Assembly (NCBI GenBank): GCA_030526115.1
Contig: JAUNDK010000007.1
Span: forward strand, 37,765 to 77,630
Reading direction: 5' to 3'
DNA from: Clostridia bacterium
Lineage (GTDB): Bacteria; Bacillota; Clostridia; Oscillospirales; Acutalibacteraceae
Length of the DNA: 39,866 bases
Every line of letters begins with the position of its first letter. The stretch's first letter is position 1. The position numbers and the translations under genes are program-made. Shown piece after piece: positions 33,851 to 39,866 of this stretch. The notes beneath the pieces were generated by a model that was given only the letters and a program-made list of their open reading frames with translations, was not told the origin of the DNA and did not search any database.

Positions 33851-33867
33851 TTAATTGTGTCAATTAA
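33851..33867. repeat. 7-bp inverted repeat TTAATTG-TGT-CAATTAA
   Basis: A perfect symmetric site 109 bp upstream of the -35 box of the strong promoter at 33976. It is a possible operator. Nothing else is recognised between 33813 and 33975. Confidence 0.3.
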
Positions 33868-33975
33868 TGCTGTCTACATTTGGCTAAATCGCCATATAAC
33901 CTGCATAAAATCAACCTTTATTTCCTATTTTATTATGTTTATATGCACATTTACAAAATTTTTGCTTTTTATTTA

Positions 33976-34004
33976 TTGACAAATTTATAAATATCGTTTA
34001 TAAT
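33976..34004 (+). promoter_or_regulatory. Perfect consensus sigma-A promoter of the 58-codon gene
   Basis: TTGACA, exactly 17 bp, TATAAT: a full consensus match at both hexamers. Transcription should start near 34011, giving a 91-nt leader to the 58-codon gene. Confidence 0.9.
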
Positions 34005-34010
34005 CTGCTC

Positions 34011-34033
34011 GCAGGGTTGAGAAAGAAACCTGC
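34011..34033 (+). other. 5' leader hairpin of the 58-codon transcript
   Basis: GCAGG pairs with CCTGC, plus TT-AA closing inside, at the expected 5' end of the transcript. Such a 5'-terminal hairpin can protect an abundant mRNA from decay. A 25-codon upstream frame (34046-34123) overlaps the main start, but has only a weak ribosome binding site. Confidence 0.5.
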
Positions 34034-34101
34034 TGTAAGAGTAATATGGCACAAGGCCAAAAGGAAAAAGAAAGAAAAGTTACGAAAGGAAACAGACTAC
34101 T

Positions 34102-34278
34102 ATGTATTCAAGAAAGCCAATGACAATTTTAACATCAAGAATGGAGCAGAACGCTGCAAGAAAGGCAACAAGAAAGTCTGTTAGAGATCACAAGGATTTC
34201 GAGATGACAGCTCCATCCTTCGGCAATGCTAACTCCGCTTACGCAAACATCGGCGGCGTTATGATGCCAATCAAATAA
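34102..34278 (+). CDS. Unrecognised small protein of 58 residues, strongly expressed by promoter design
   Basis: I do not recognise a family. The product starts MYSRKPMTILTSRMEQNAARKATRK, a strongly basic half with many R and K. It continues SVRDHKDFEMTAPSFGNANSAY and ends ANIGGVMMPIK, a small-residue, nearly uncharged half. It has no signal peptide, TM segment or cysteine. Coding support: codon choice (AAG, AGA, GCA, GGC) like its neighbours, AAAGGA about 10 nt before the ATG, a full consensus promoter and leader, and a 15-bp hairpin after the stop. It stands alone between a LacI regulator and the thiT riboswitch. An abundant nucleic-acid-binding or ribosome-associated peptide, or a leader-core peptide, are both possible; neither is shown. 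Confidence 0.65.
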   Translation: MYSRKPMTILTSRMEQNAARKATRKSVRDHKDFEMTAPSFGNANSAYANIGGVMMPIK

Positions 34279-34315
34279 TTCAGAGTACGACTGGAAAAAT
34301 CCACACCTTATATTT

Positions 34316-34356
34316 ACAAAGAGAAGAGGTTCCCCCAAAGGACCTCTTCTCTTTGT
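34316..34356 (+). terminator. Strong hairpin after the 58-codon gene
   Basis: A perfect 15-bp stem (ACAAAGAGAAGAGGT with its complement at 34342-34356) with an 11-nt loop. The T-run after it is poor (TCTACC), so it may act as a stabilising 3' end as much as a terminator. Confidence 0.7.
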
Positions 34357-34376
34357 TCTACCCAGTAAAAAGTATT

Positions 34377-34420
34377 TTGTGAAATTTCCGCTTGAAATTA
34401 TAAACAATTTCTGATAATAT
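34377..34420 (+). promoter_or_regulatory. Promoter region of thiT, two overlapping candidates
   Basis: Candidate 1: TTGTGA (34377), 16 bp, TATAAA (34399-34404), starting transcription near 34411, ahead of the riboswitch P1. Candidate 2: TTGAAA (34392), 17 bp, TAATAT (34415-34420), a better match, but its start near 34427 would cut off the P1 5' strand. Candidate 1 fits the riboswitch better. Confidence 0.45.
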
Positions 34421-34510
34421 TCCTTGTGGGGTGCTTGAGTACACTTTATGGCTCGGGCTGAGATAATACCCTTAGAACCTGATGCGGGTAATGCCGCCGT
34501 AGGAAAGGAA
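34420..34510 (+). ncRNA. TPP riboswitch (THI element) upstream of thiT
   Basis: The conserved core is intact: GGGGTGC at 34428, CTGAGA (34458-34463), ATACCC, GAACCTGA (34475-34482) and GGGTAATGCC (34486-34495), followed by GCCGTAGGAAAGG. P1 can form between TTCCTT (34420-34425) and AAGGAA (34505-34510). That 3' strand is also the Shine-Dalgarno of thiT, 10 nt before the ATG. No T-tract terminator lies between riboswitch and gene, so control is probably translational: TPP binding hides the ribosome binding site. Confidence 0.95.
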
Positions 34511-34520
34511 GTTAATATTT

Positions 34521-35111
34521 ATGTCAAGCGTAAATCGCACCAGAAGACTGGCTTTAACAGCCATGATGATTGCCCTTGCCACTGTGCTCGGTTTCATCAA
34601 GATTTTTCAGTTACCGATGGGTGGTTCCATCACACTGGTATCCATGTTACCTGTTGCCCTGCTCTCAATTGAGTACGGTTTAGGATGGGGATTTGTAGCC
34701 TCATTCGTATATTCCCTCGTTCAGCTCGGTCTGGGAATAAACGCTATTTTAGGATGGGGGCTTTCCGTTCCTGTTCTTCTCGGCTCAATTTTCTTTGATT
34801 ACATTGGTGCCTGCACAATCATCGGTATCAGTGGTATATTCAGAAAGAAGGGCCTCAAGGGTATTGTAGCCGGTGTTGCACTTGCAATGATATTAAGATT
34901 TGTATTTCACTTTATTTCCGGTGTAATATTCTTCGGCGAGTGGGCTGTTCCGATTACAATCTTCGGTCACACATTTACAGGAGAGTACTGGTATTCACTC
35001 TTCTACAACGGCTCTTATATGCTGGTTGAAACCATAACCACAACAGTTGGTGCCGCGTTAATCTTCAAGTCATCTGCCATCAACAGACTCATGGCAGGAG
35101 ATCAGCTTTAA
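34521..35111 (+). CDS. thiT: ThiT, substrate-binding (S) component of the ECF thiamine transporter
   Basis: A 196-residue membrane protein with six hydrophobic segments. ThiT binds thiamine with very high affinity and works with a shared ECF module (EcfA, EcfA', EcfT), which is not encoded here. The family pattern is visible: RLALTAMMIALATVL near residues 8-22, MGGSITLVSMLPV, IEYGLGWGF, and the FFGEW and GSYMLVET stretches in the C-terminal half. The upstream TPP riboswitch confirms the thiamine assignment. It stands alone, ended by a terminator at 35125. Confidence 0.96.
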   Translation: MSSVNRTRRLALTAMMIALATVLGFIKIFQLPMGGSITLVSMLPVALLSIEYGLGWGFVASFVYSLVQLGLGINAILGWGLSVPVLLGSIFFDYIGACTIIGISGIFRKKGLKGIVAGVALAMILRFVFHFISGVIFFGEWAVPITIFGHTFTGEYWYSLFYNGSYMLVETITTTVGAALIFKSSAINRLMAGDQL

Positions 35112-35124
35112 TTTATAAATAATC

Positions 35125-35161
35125 AGGTCCGCACCTTATTATCTCGGGTGCGGACCTTTTG
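35125..35161. terminator. Terminator between thiT and prfA
   Basis: AGGTCCGCACC pairs perfectly with GGTGCGGACCT (11 bp), followed by TTTT on the plus strand. It probably also slows convergent transcription from prfA. Confidence 0.85.
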
Positions 35162-35171
35162 CGTCTTATCT

Positions 35172-36248
35172 TCAGATTTCGTTCTGTGCTTCGAGCTTTT
35201 TTGCTCTGTCATCCGCAATGAGCGGATCTATGAGTTCGTCGAGGTTACCTGAAAGTATGTCATCCAGCTTGTATAAAGTGAGACCGATTCTGTGGTCGGT
35301 TACTCTTGACTGCGGATAGTTATAAGTACGGATTCTCTCTGAACGGTCACCGGAACCGACCTGGCTCTTTCTCTCGGATGCAATCTGATCGTTCTGGGCT
35401 GTTACCTTGGCATCGAGAAGTCTTGCACGAAGAACTCTCATGGCCTTATCCTTGTTCTTATACTGGCTTCGCTCATCCTGACACTCGACAACGGTTCCTG
35501 TGGGAAGATGTGTGATTCTGATAGCGGATGAGGTCTTGTTAATGTGCTGACCACCTGCACCGCTGGAACGGAAGGTATCTATCTTGAGGTCCTTCGGATC
35601 AATCTCAAGTTCAATCTCCTCTGCCTCGGGAAGAACAGCGACTGTTGCGGCAGATGTGTGAATTCTGCCCTGAGTTTCGGTCTCAGGTACACGCTGAACT
35701 CTGTGAACACCGCTCTCGAACTTCAATCTTGAGTAAGCACCTGCGCCGTCTATGGTAAAGCTGATTTCTTTGTAACCGCCAAGTTCCGTCTCATTTGCAC
35801 TTACGACCTCTATGCTCCAGCCGTGTCTGTCTGCATAGTATGAGTACATTCTGAAAAGTACAGATGCAAACAGAGCCGCCTCTTCACCGCCTGTACCGCC
35901 GCGAATTTCAACGATAACATTTTTCTCGTCATTCGGGTCCTTTGGAAGAAGAAGGATCTTGAGCTCCTCCCCTGTTTCCTCAATAATCTGCTTTGCCTCT
36001 GCTATTTCCTCGAGAGCCATGTCCTTTAAATCTCTGTCGGATGAAGGATCATTAAGAAGCTCCTGAGCTTCGGCAAGATTATCCTCAGCACGCTTATACT
36101 CCTTATATTTCTCGACTATGGGAGTAATCTCGGAATGCTCTTTCATGAGCTTTGTGTAAAGCTCTCGGTTTGCGGCTGTATCAGGGTCATAGAGCTTCAG
36201 GTTAAGCTCCTCGTAACGGTTTACGAAAACCTGTAAATTTTCAAACAT
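35172..36248 (-). CDS. prfA: Peptide chain release factor 1
   Basis: Recognises UAA and UAG and triggers peptide release. The 358-residue length is typical of RF1. The codon-reading tripeptide PET (188-190) is of the RF1 PxT type, which separates it from RF2 (SPF). GGQ, the peptidyl-tRNA hydrolysis motif, is at 232-234 in [15 protein letters not shown]. The ATG follows AGAGGT. It lies 52 bp after a DUF951 gene on the same strand, which is probably co-transcribed. No HemK/PrmC methylase is adjacent. Confidence 0.98.
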   Translation of the reverse strand: MFENLQVFVNRYEELNLKLYDPDTAANRELYTKLMKEHSEITPIVEKYKEYKRAEDNLAEAQELLNDPSSDRDLKDMALEEIAEAKQIIEETGEELKILLLPKDPNDEKNVIVEIRGGTGGEEAALFASVLFRMYSYYADRHGWSIEVVSANETELGGYKEISFTIDGAGAYSRLKFESGVHRVQRVPETETQGRIHTSAATVAVLPEAEEIELEIDPKDLKIDTFRSSGAGGQHINKTSSAIRITHLPTGTVVECQDERSQYKNKDKAMRVLRARLLDAKVTAQNDQIASERKSQVGSGDRSERIRTYNYPQSRVTDHRIGLTLYKLDDILSGNLDELIDPLIADDRAKKLEAQNEI

Positions 36249-36300
36249 TGTAGTTACCTCTCTTTAATATAGTAATTAATCTGCATAAAAGAGAGTCTGG

Positions 36301-36495
36301 CTATAACTCGTTCTCTTCTTTACGGAGAACTTTCTTGATATTCTTTTCACACTTCAATCTCGGAAGCATGAGCTCATGGCCACATCCCGAGCATCTTATT
36401 CTGAAATCCATTCCGACACGCAGAACGTCAAATTCCTTGGATCCGCAGGGGTGCTGCTTTTTCATCTGAATTCTGTCTCCGACACGAATATCCAT
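36301..36495 (-). CDS. DUF951 domain protein
   Basis: A 64-residue protein of the DUF951 (YyzM) family with the conserved pattern GDRIQMKKQHPCGSKEF, then FRIRCSGCGHELMLPR. The three cysteines (HPCG and CSGC) suggest a small zinc-ribbon. The family is widespread in Firmicutes and of unknown function. AAGGAGG precedes the ATG at a normal distance. Upstream of prfA in the same direction. Confidence 0.92.
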   Translation of the reverse strand: MDIRVGDRIQMKKQHPCGSKEFDVLRVGMDFRIRCSGCGHELMLPRLKCEKNIKKVLRKEENEL

Positions 36496-36580
36496 ATTCT
36501 GCCTCCTTTTCTAAAAACTGTCTTTTATAATATCCTATTTTCAAGAATAATTCAAGCTGTTGCCGAATATTCAAATAATG

Positions 36581-36609
36581 TTGCATTTGCAACTTTATAG
36601 TGCTATTAT
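36581..36609 (+). promoter_or_regulatory. Promoter of the third MATE gene
   Basis: -35 TTGCAT, 17-bp spacer ending TGC, -10 TATTAT, with an extended -10. Confidence 0.55.
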
Positions 36610-36643
36610 AGTTATGCTGATTTTTATATAAGGGATGATTTAA

Positions 36644-37999
36644 ATGAAGAAAAGCACAACAAACCTGACTGAGGGCAATATTCCAAGACTGATAATCATG
36701 TTTGCCCTGCCGATTTTGCTCGGACAGGTATTTCAGAACCTTTACCACTCTGTGGACAGCATGGTTGTCGGTAATTATGTGGGTACAACCGCTCTTGCCG
36801 CCGTAACAAGCTGTTCTGATATTTCCATGCTACTTGTGGGATTTTTCACAGGACTTTCCGCCGGATCGGGAGTTCTCTTTGCGAGGTATTTCGGAGCAAA
36901 AGACCACGATTCTCTGCACAAGGCTATTCACACAGCCCTGTTGTTCTCCTTTATTCTGGGTGTTATTATGGCAACGCTGGGAATTATCTTCACTCCGTTT
37001 CTGCTGACGATAGTAGACTGCCCCGTTGATGTTCGTCCGGAGGCGGAAGTTTACCTGAGGATATACCTCATAGGCATACTTTTCACCGCACTTTATAATG
37101 TCGGTTCCGGTGTACTTCGTGCCGTCGGTAACTCAAGGGCTCCGTTCATCTATCTGGTAATATCTTCTGTTACGAATATTGTACTTGATATTCTGCTTGT
37201 TGTGGTTTTCAGAATGGGCGTTGCAGGTGTAGGAATTGCTACGATAATCTCTCAGTTTGTATCAGTAGTCCTTGTCACAAGAAACATGATGAGAACAAAC
37301 GATGTTTACAAGCTCGTTCTGAAAGATCTCGGAATTGATATTGATATACTCAAAGAGGTTATTCGCCTCGGTCTGCCTGCGGCGATACAGTCAAGCTTAA
37401 TCTCCATATCCAACCTGTTTGTTCAGAGATATGTAAACGGCTTCGGATCGGACGCCATGGCAGGTATAGGTGCCGCAGAGAAGATTGATAAGTTTGTCGG
37501 AATGATAGCACAGTCCCTCGGACTTTCCACTGCTACCTTTGTCTCTCAGAACTACGGTGCAAAGAAAATCGACCGTGCATACAGGGGAATCCGCACTGTT
37601 CTGCTGATGAACCTTGTACCGCTTTCGGTAATGGGCATCATCGTTTTTGTTAACTCCGGCTGGGCAATCAGACTTTTCACAGACAATCCGAATGCGATTT
37701 ATTACGGTGCAAAAATGCTCACCACCATGACACCATTCTTTATCTGTCAGGCACTCAACCAGACTTTCTCCAACGCTGTAAGAGGTTTCGGCAAATCCAC
37801 TGTTGTCATGGTACTCTCCATACTCGGTATGGTAGGCTGCCGTCAGCTTTTCCTCGCCATAGCAATGCACATTCAGAGAAATGTTGTATGGGTTTACATC
37901 GGCTTCCCTCTCGGCTGGTTCTGCAGTGCTGTATTCGTAATGATTTATTACTTTATCTTTATTAAAAAGAAATTCGGTAAAACCGTCCCGAATGACTAA
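36644..37999 (+). CDS. MATE family exporter (third of three)
   Basis: A 451-residue, 12-segment MATE antiporter. The N-terminus TEGNIPRLIIMFALPILLGQVFQNLYHSVDSMVVGNYVGTTALAAV carries the typical family motif (LY..VDS.VVG...G..ALAAV), and the second half begins at VIRLGLPAAIQSSLISISNLFVQ. This is the NorM/DinF-like subgroup very common in Clostridia. It is different from the other two MATE proteins here. The ATG follows AGGGATGA. Its own promoter precedes it; no clear terminator follows before the next promoter at 38013. Confidence 0.95.
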   Translation: MKKSTTNLTEGNIPRLIIMFALPILLGQVFQNLYHSVDSMVVGNYVGTTALAAVTSCSDISMLLVGFFTGLSAGSGVLFARYFGAKDHDSLHKAIHTALLFSFILGVIMATLGIIFTPFLLTIVDCPVDVRPEAEVYLRIYLIGILFTALYNVGSGVLRAVGNSRAPFIYLVISSVTNIVLDILLVVVFRMGVAGVGIATIISQFVSVVLVTRNMMRTNDVYKLVLKDLGIDIDILKEVIRLGLPAAIQSSLISISNLFVQRYVNGFGSDAMAGIGAAEKIDKFVGMIAQSLGLSTATFVSQNYGAKKIDRAYRGIRTVLLMNLVPLSVMGIIVFVNSGWAIRLFTDNPNAIYYGAKMLTTMTPFFICQALNQTFSNAVRGFGKSTVVMVLSILGMVGCRQLFLAIAMHIQRNVVWVYIGFPLGWFCSAVFVMIYYFIFIKKKFGKTVPND

Positions 38000-38012
38000 G
38001 ACTCCACAATAC

Positions 38013-38041
38013 TTGCATAATACAGCTTTATATGCTATAAT
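38013..38041 (+). promoter_or_regulatory. Promoter of the CNNM/CBS gene
   Basis: -35 TTGCAT, 17-bp spacer ending TGC, perfect -10 TATAAT with extended -10. It is almost the same architecture as the promoter at 36581. Confidence 0.65.
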
Positions 38042-38080
38042 TTGCAGTAATAATTTTTAATTGAGGTGATCTCAGCCTTT

Positions 38081-39361
38081 ATGGACGGGCATAGTATTAG
38101 TTTAATTTTCACACTTATCATTTTAATCGGTCTTTCCGCATTCTTTTCAGCCACAGAAACAGCTTTTAACTCCCTTAACAAGGCGAGAATAAAGGCAATG
38201 GCTCAGGACGGAAACCGAAAGGCACTGCTTGCACTTAAACTTTCAGAAGATTATGACAAGCTGCTCTCAACAATTCTCATCGGCAACAACATAGTAAACA
38301 TTGCCGCCACATCCATTGCAACAATACTGTTTGTGAGCTGGCTCCCGAAAAACGGAGCTGTGGCATCCACAGTAGTCATGACATTGCTGGTTCTCATCTT
38401 CGGCGAGATTACTCCGAAGAGCCTCGCAAAGGAGAGCGCAGAGAAATTAGCCATGACGGTTGCACCGATAATTGCACTTTTAAACAAGGTGTTCACTCCC
38501 CTCAACTGGTTACTCCTCAAGTTAAAAGGCTGGGTTTCCGGACTTATCAAGGTTGACAGAGAAGAAGCTCAGATAACCGAGGACGAGATTATGAACATAG
38601 TTGACGAGGCAGAGCAGGTCGGTGGAATTGATGAGAACGAGGGCGAGCTTTTAAGAAATGTTCTCGAGTTCAACGATCTTGAGGCAGGCGACATTCTCAC
38701 ACCGAGAATTGACCTCACCGCTGTTGACAAAAACAGCACCATCGAGGAAATCGCCAAGACCTTCAAGGAGACAGGTTTCTCAAGACTTCCTGTTTACGAG
38801 GAGAGCATTGATACAATTGTCGGCGTCATCAATGAAAAGGACTTTCACAACTATGTTATGGGCACAGACAACGGCATTGATATCATCATGAAAAAAGCGG
38901 CATTCATACCGCCATCCGTAAAAATTTCAGAGCTTCTCAAGAAACTTCAGTTCGGCAAAACCCACATCGCGGTTGTTGTTGATGAATTTGGCGGAACTCA
39001 GGGTATAGTTACCCTTGAGGACATACTCGAGGAGCTTGTCGGTGAAATATGGGATGAGCATGATGAGATTGAAGCGGGAATCAAGGAACTTCCAAATGAT
39101 ACCTACTGTGTACCTACAAGCTGTGATCTCGATGACTTTTTGGAGAAATTCGACATTACCGAGGACGAAGATTCCGATGCCACCACCATCAACGGATGGA
39201 TTATGGAACAGACGGATAAAATTCCGGAACTCGGAGAGAGCTTCGACTTTGACAACCTCACCATAAGAATCACAAAAGTTGATGGTCCTAAGGCCGATGA
39301 GATTCTTGTCAAGGTGAATTACATCAAAGAAAAAACCGAAGAAGAAATAATGTTATCATAA
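38081..39361 (+). CDS. CNNM/CorB-type membrane protein with CBS domains (hemolysin C family)
   Basis: A 426-residue protein: an N-terminal DUF21/CNNM transmembrane domain (about 1-165, with AFFSATETAFNSLNKARI, LLSTILIGNNIVNIAATSI and FGEITPKSLAKE), a CBS pair (about 195-315, ILTPRIDLTAVDKNSTIEEI and THIAVVVDEFGGTQGIVTLED) and a C-terminal CorC_HlyC domain (330-415). The family is implicated in magnesium/cobalt efflux; the hemolysin name is historical. An in-frame GTG at 38066 lies within the GAGGTGA ribosome binding site, so the ATG at 38081 is preferred. Ends in a terminator. Confidence 0.94.
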   Translation: MDGHSISLIFTLIILIGLSAFFSATETAFNSLNKARIKAMAQDGNRKALLALKLSEDYDKLLSTILIGNNIVNIAATSIATILFVSWLPKNGAVASTVVMTLLVLIFGEITPKSLAKESAEKLAMTVAPIIALLNKVFTPLNWLLLKLKGWVSGLIKVDREEAQITEDEIMNIVDEAEQVGGIDENEGELLRNVLEFNDLEAGDILTPRIDLTAVDKNSTIEEIAKTFKETGFSRLPVYEESIDTIVGVINEKDFHNYVMGTDNGIDIIMKKAAFIPPSVKISELLKKLQFGKTHIAVVVDEFGGTQGIVTLEDILEELVGEIWDEHDEIEAGIKELPNDTYCVPTSCDLDDFLEKFDITEDEDSDATTINGWIMEQTDKIPELGESFDFDNLTIRITKVDGPKADEILVKVNYIKEKTEEEIMLS

Positions 39362-39367
39362 AAACTC

Positions 39368-39396
39368 AGGGAGGCAGATTTGCCTCCCTTTAATTT
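39368..39396 (+). terminator. Terminator of the CNNM/CBS gene
   Basis: AGGGAGGCA pairs perfectly with TGCCTCCCT across GATT, then TTTAATTTTT. Confidence 0.85.
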
Positions 39397-39409
39397 TTGA
39401 AATTTCCTC

Positions 39410-39438
39410 TTTACAAATATAAAAAGATAGTATATAAT
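39410..39438 (+). promoter_or_regulatory. Promoter of the tRNA-Ala locus
   Basis: -35 TTTACA, 17-bp spacer, perfect -10 TATAAT. The predicted start (about 39445) is 6 bp before the partial tRNA copy and 108 bp before the intact tRNA. Confidence 0.7.
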
Positions 39439-39450
39439 ATTTATTGTTAT

Positions 39451-39472
39451 GGGGGTATAGCTCAGCTGGGAG
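39451..39472 (+). repeat. Duplicated 5' end of tRNA-Ala (acceptor strand and D-arm only)
   Basis: These 22 bases are identical to 39553-39574, the first 22 bases of the intact tRNA-Ala. After them the sequence is unrelated for 80 bp, so no second tRNA can form. The fragment sits exactly where a tRNA should follow the promoter, which suggests insertion or duplication at the tRNA 5' end. Confidence 0.85.
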
Positions 39473-39552
39473 CCCAAACCACGCAGTCAGCAACCCCATC
39501 TTTCATAACTTTATTTGTTAATAACATCCCTACACGGGGGTGTCATTCATTC

Positions 39553-39628
<76 letters not shown>

Positions 39629-39630
39629 CA

Positions 39631-39658
39631 AAGACTCGGTTTTTACCGGGTCTTTTTT
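39631..39658 (+). terminator. Terminator of tRNA-Ala
   Basis: AAGACTCGGT pairs with ACCGGGTCTT (one G-T pair) across TTTT, followed by TTTT. Confidence 0.85.
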
Positions 39659-39825
39659 CTTTGCATTTTTGGCTCTGCAACCTGTGACTGCAGACCTTTG
39701 TAAGCCTCGTTTCTCTCATCGTAATTGTGCTTTGAAACGAAACCCTTTCCAATCTCCTGAGAGATTGCTTTGTCAATATCCTCGGAATATGTTTCACCGA
39801 GAATTGGCTTTAACCATTCAAGCAT
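39643..39825 (-). pseudogene. Truncated phage minor structural protein gp20 (scaffold-like)
   Basis: The 60-codon frame starts MLEWLKPILGETYSEDIDKAI and continues SQEIGKGFVSKHNYDERNEAYKGLQSQ, which matches the N-terminus of phage gp20-type minor structural/scaffold proteins (typically near 180-200 residues: LEWLK..LG...T..ID..V..EIGK.FV....FN..N). After about residue 50 it runs into EPKMQRKKTR, which is encoded by the tRNA terminator, and stops there. It is therefore cut off at the host junction. AAAGGA precedes the ATG. It marks the edge of a prophage or phage remnant that continues beyond the window. Confidence 0.6.
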
Positions 39826-39866
39826 GGCTTTTCCTTTCTCCGCATCTGCCCTTTTTGTCGAGCCTG
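39826..39866 (-). other. Window-edge sequence upstream of the gp20 remnant
   Basis: Only 41 bases. They contain the gp20 ribosome binding site (AAAGGA). More than one frame is open, including one that would end in a TGA overlapping the gp20 start, as expected if an upstream phage head gene ended here. Nothing firmer can be said. Confidence 0.25.

Noticed and set aside
34102-34278. Ribosomally made, modified peptide (RiPP) precursor
   Set aside because: The leader-core look of the 58-residue product is suggestive, but no modifying enzyme, protease or dedicated transporter is encoded within several kilobases.
34392-34420. TTGAAA-17-TAATAT as sole thiT promoter
   Set aside because: Good hexamers, but its start near 34427 would delete the 5' strand of riboswitch P1; kept only as an alternative.
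39451-39540. Second, degenerate tRNA after the first 22-base copy
   Set aside because: After the D-arm no anticodon stem, T-arm or matching 3' acceptor strand can be formed from 39473-39552.

Overview
The window looks like a chromosomal segment of a low-to-moderate GC Gram-positive anaerobe of the class Clostridia, probably an Oscillospiraceae/Ruminococcus-like gut bacterium. This is an inference from gene families (single-chain GlyRS, DUF1846, YitT, DUF951, DUF1232, an ECF-type ThiT, a UPF0735 ACT protein next to hom/thrB), strong AGGAGG-type ribosome binding sites, sigma-A promoters with 17-bp spacers and short intergenic hairpin terminators. Most of it is ordinary housekeeping DNA; the accessory signal sits in a few intergenic regions, one gene cluster and the right edge.

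Layout. 1-8.6 kb: the start of glnS, gltX, a DegV lipid-binding protein, a secreted protein of unknown function, TraX-like acyltransferase, glyA, a macro-domain protein and a DUF1846 protein. 8.6-12.4 kb: a repeat-rich island. About 960 bp of non-coding DNA holds palindromes, direct repeats and iterated ACTCATCA motifs. It is followed by a divergent MATE exporter/LysR regulator pair whose two stop codons are both abutted by copies of the same ~240-bp hairpin repeat. 12.4-17 kb: glyS, a YitT membrane protein, then a small cluster starting with a 26-codon remnant of a chloramphenicol acetyltransferase, translationally coupled to an AadA-like nucleotidyltransferase, a DUF1232 protein and a DJ-1/PfpI protein. 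17-20.3 kb: a two-component system (OmpR-type regulator, HAMP histidine kinase) with a third gene of unknown function that overlaps the kinase gene by 206 bp in another frame.

20.4-31 kb: a second MATE exporter, an MFS transporter, the operon ACT protein-hom-thrB-lysC (aspartate to phosphohomoserine), a class A penicillin-binding protein with a repetitive acidic tail, an RluA-family pseudouridine synthase and a small unknown protein. 30.9-35.2 kb: thiamine genes (thiM-thiE, then thiT under a TPP riboswitch) separated by a LacI-family regulator and an unannotated 58-codon gene with a consensus promoter. 35.2-39.4 kb: prfA with DUF951, a third MATE exporter and a CNNM/CBS membrane protein. 39.4 kb to the end: a duplicated 5' end of a tRNA-Ala gene, the intact tRNA-Ala(GGC), and directly after its terminator the truncated start of a phage gp20-type scaffold gene on the opposite strand, i.e. 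the edge of a prophage or its remnant.

Functional links: thiM/thiE/thiT suggest thiamine salvage and uptake (no thiC or thiD is seen in this window). The hom-thrB-lysC operon lacks thrC here, so threonine synthase must lie elsewhere. The most interesting items are the 58-codon orphan gene, the kinase/partner gene overlap with opposite-charge tails, the tRNA-Ala scar beside phage DNA, the cat-remnant/AadA coupling, and the hairpin repeats whose arms covary.
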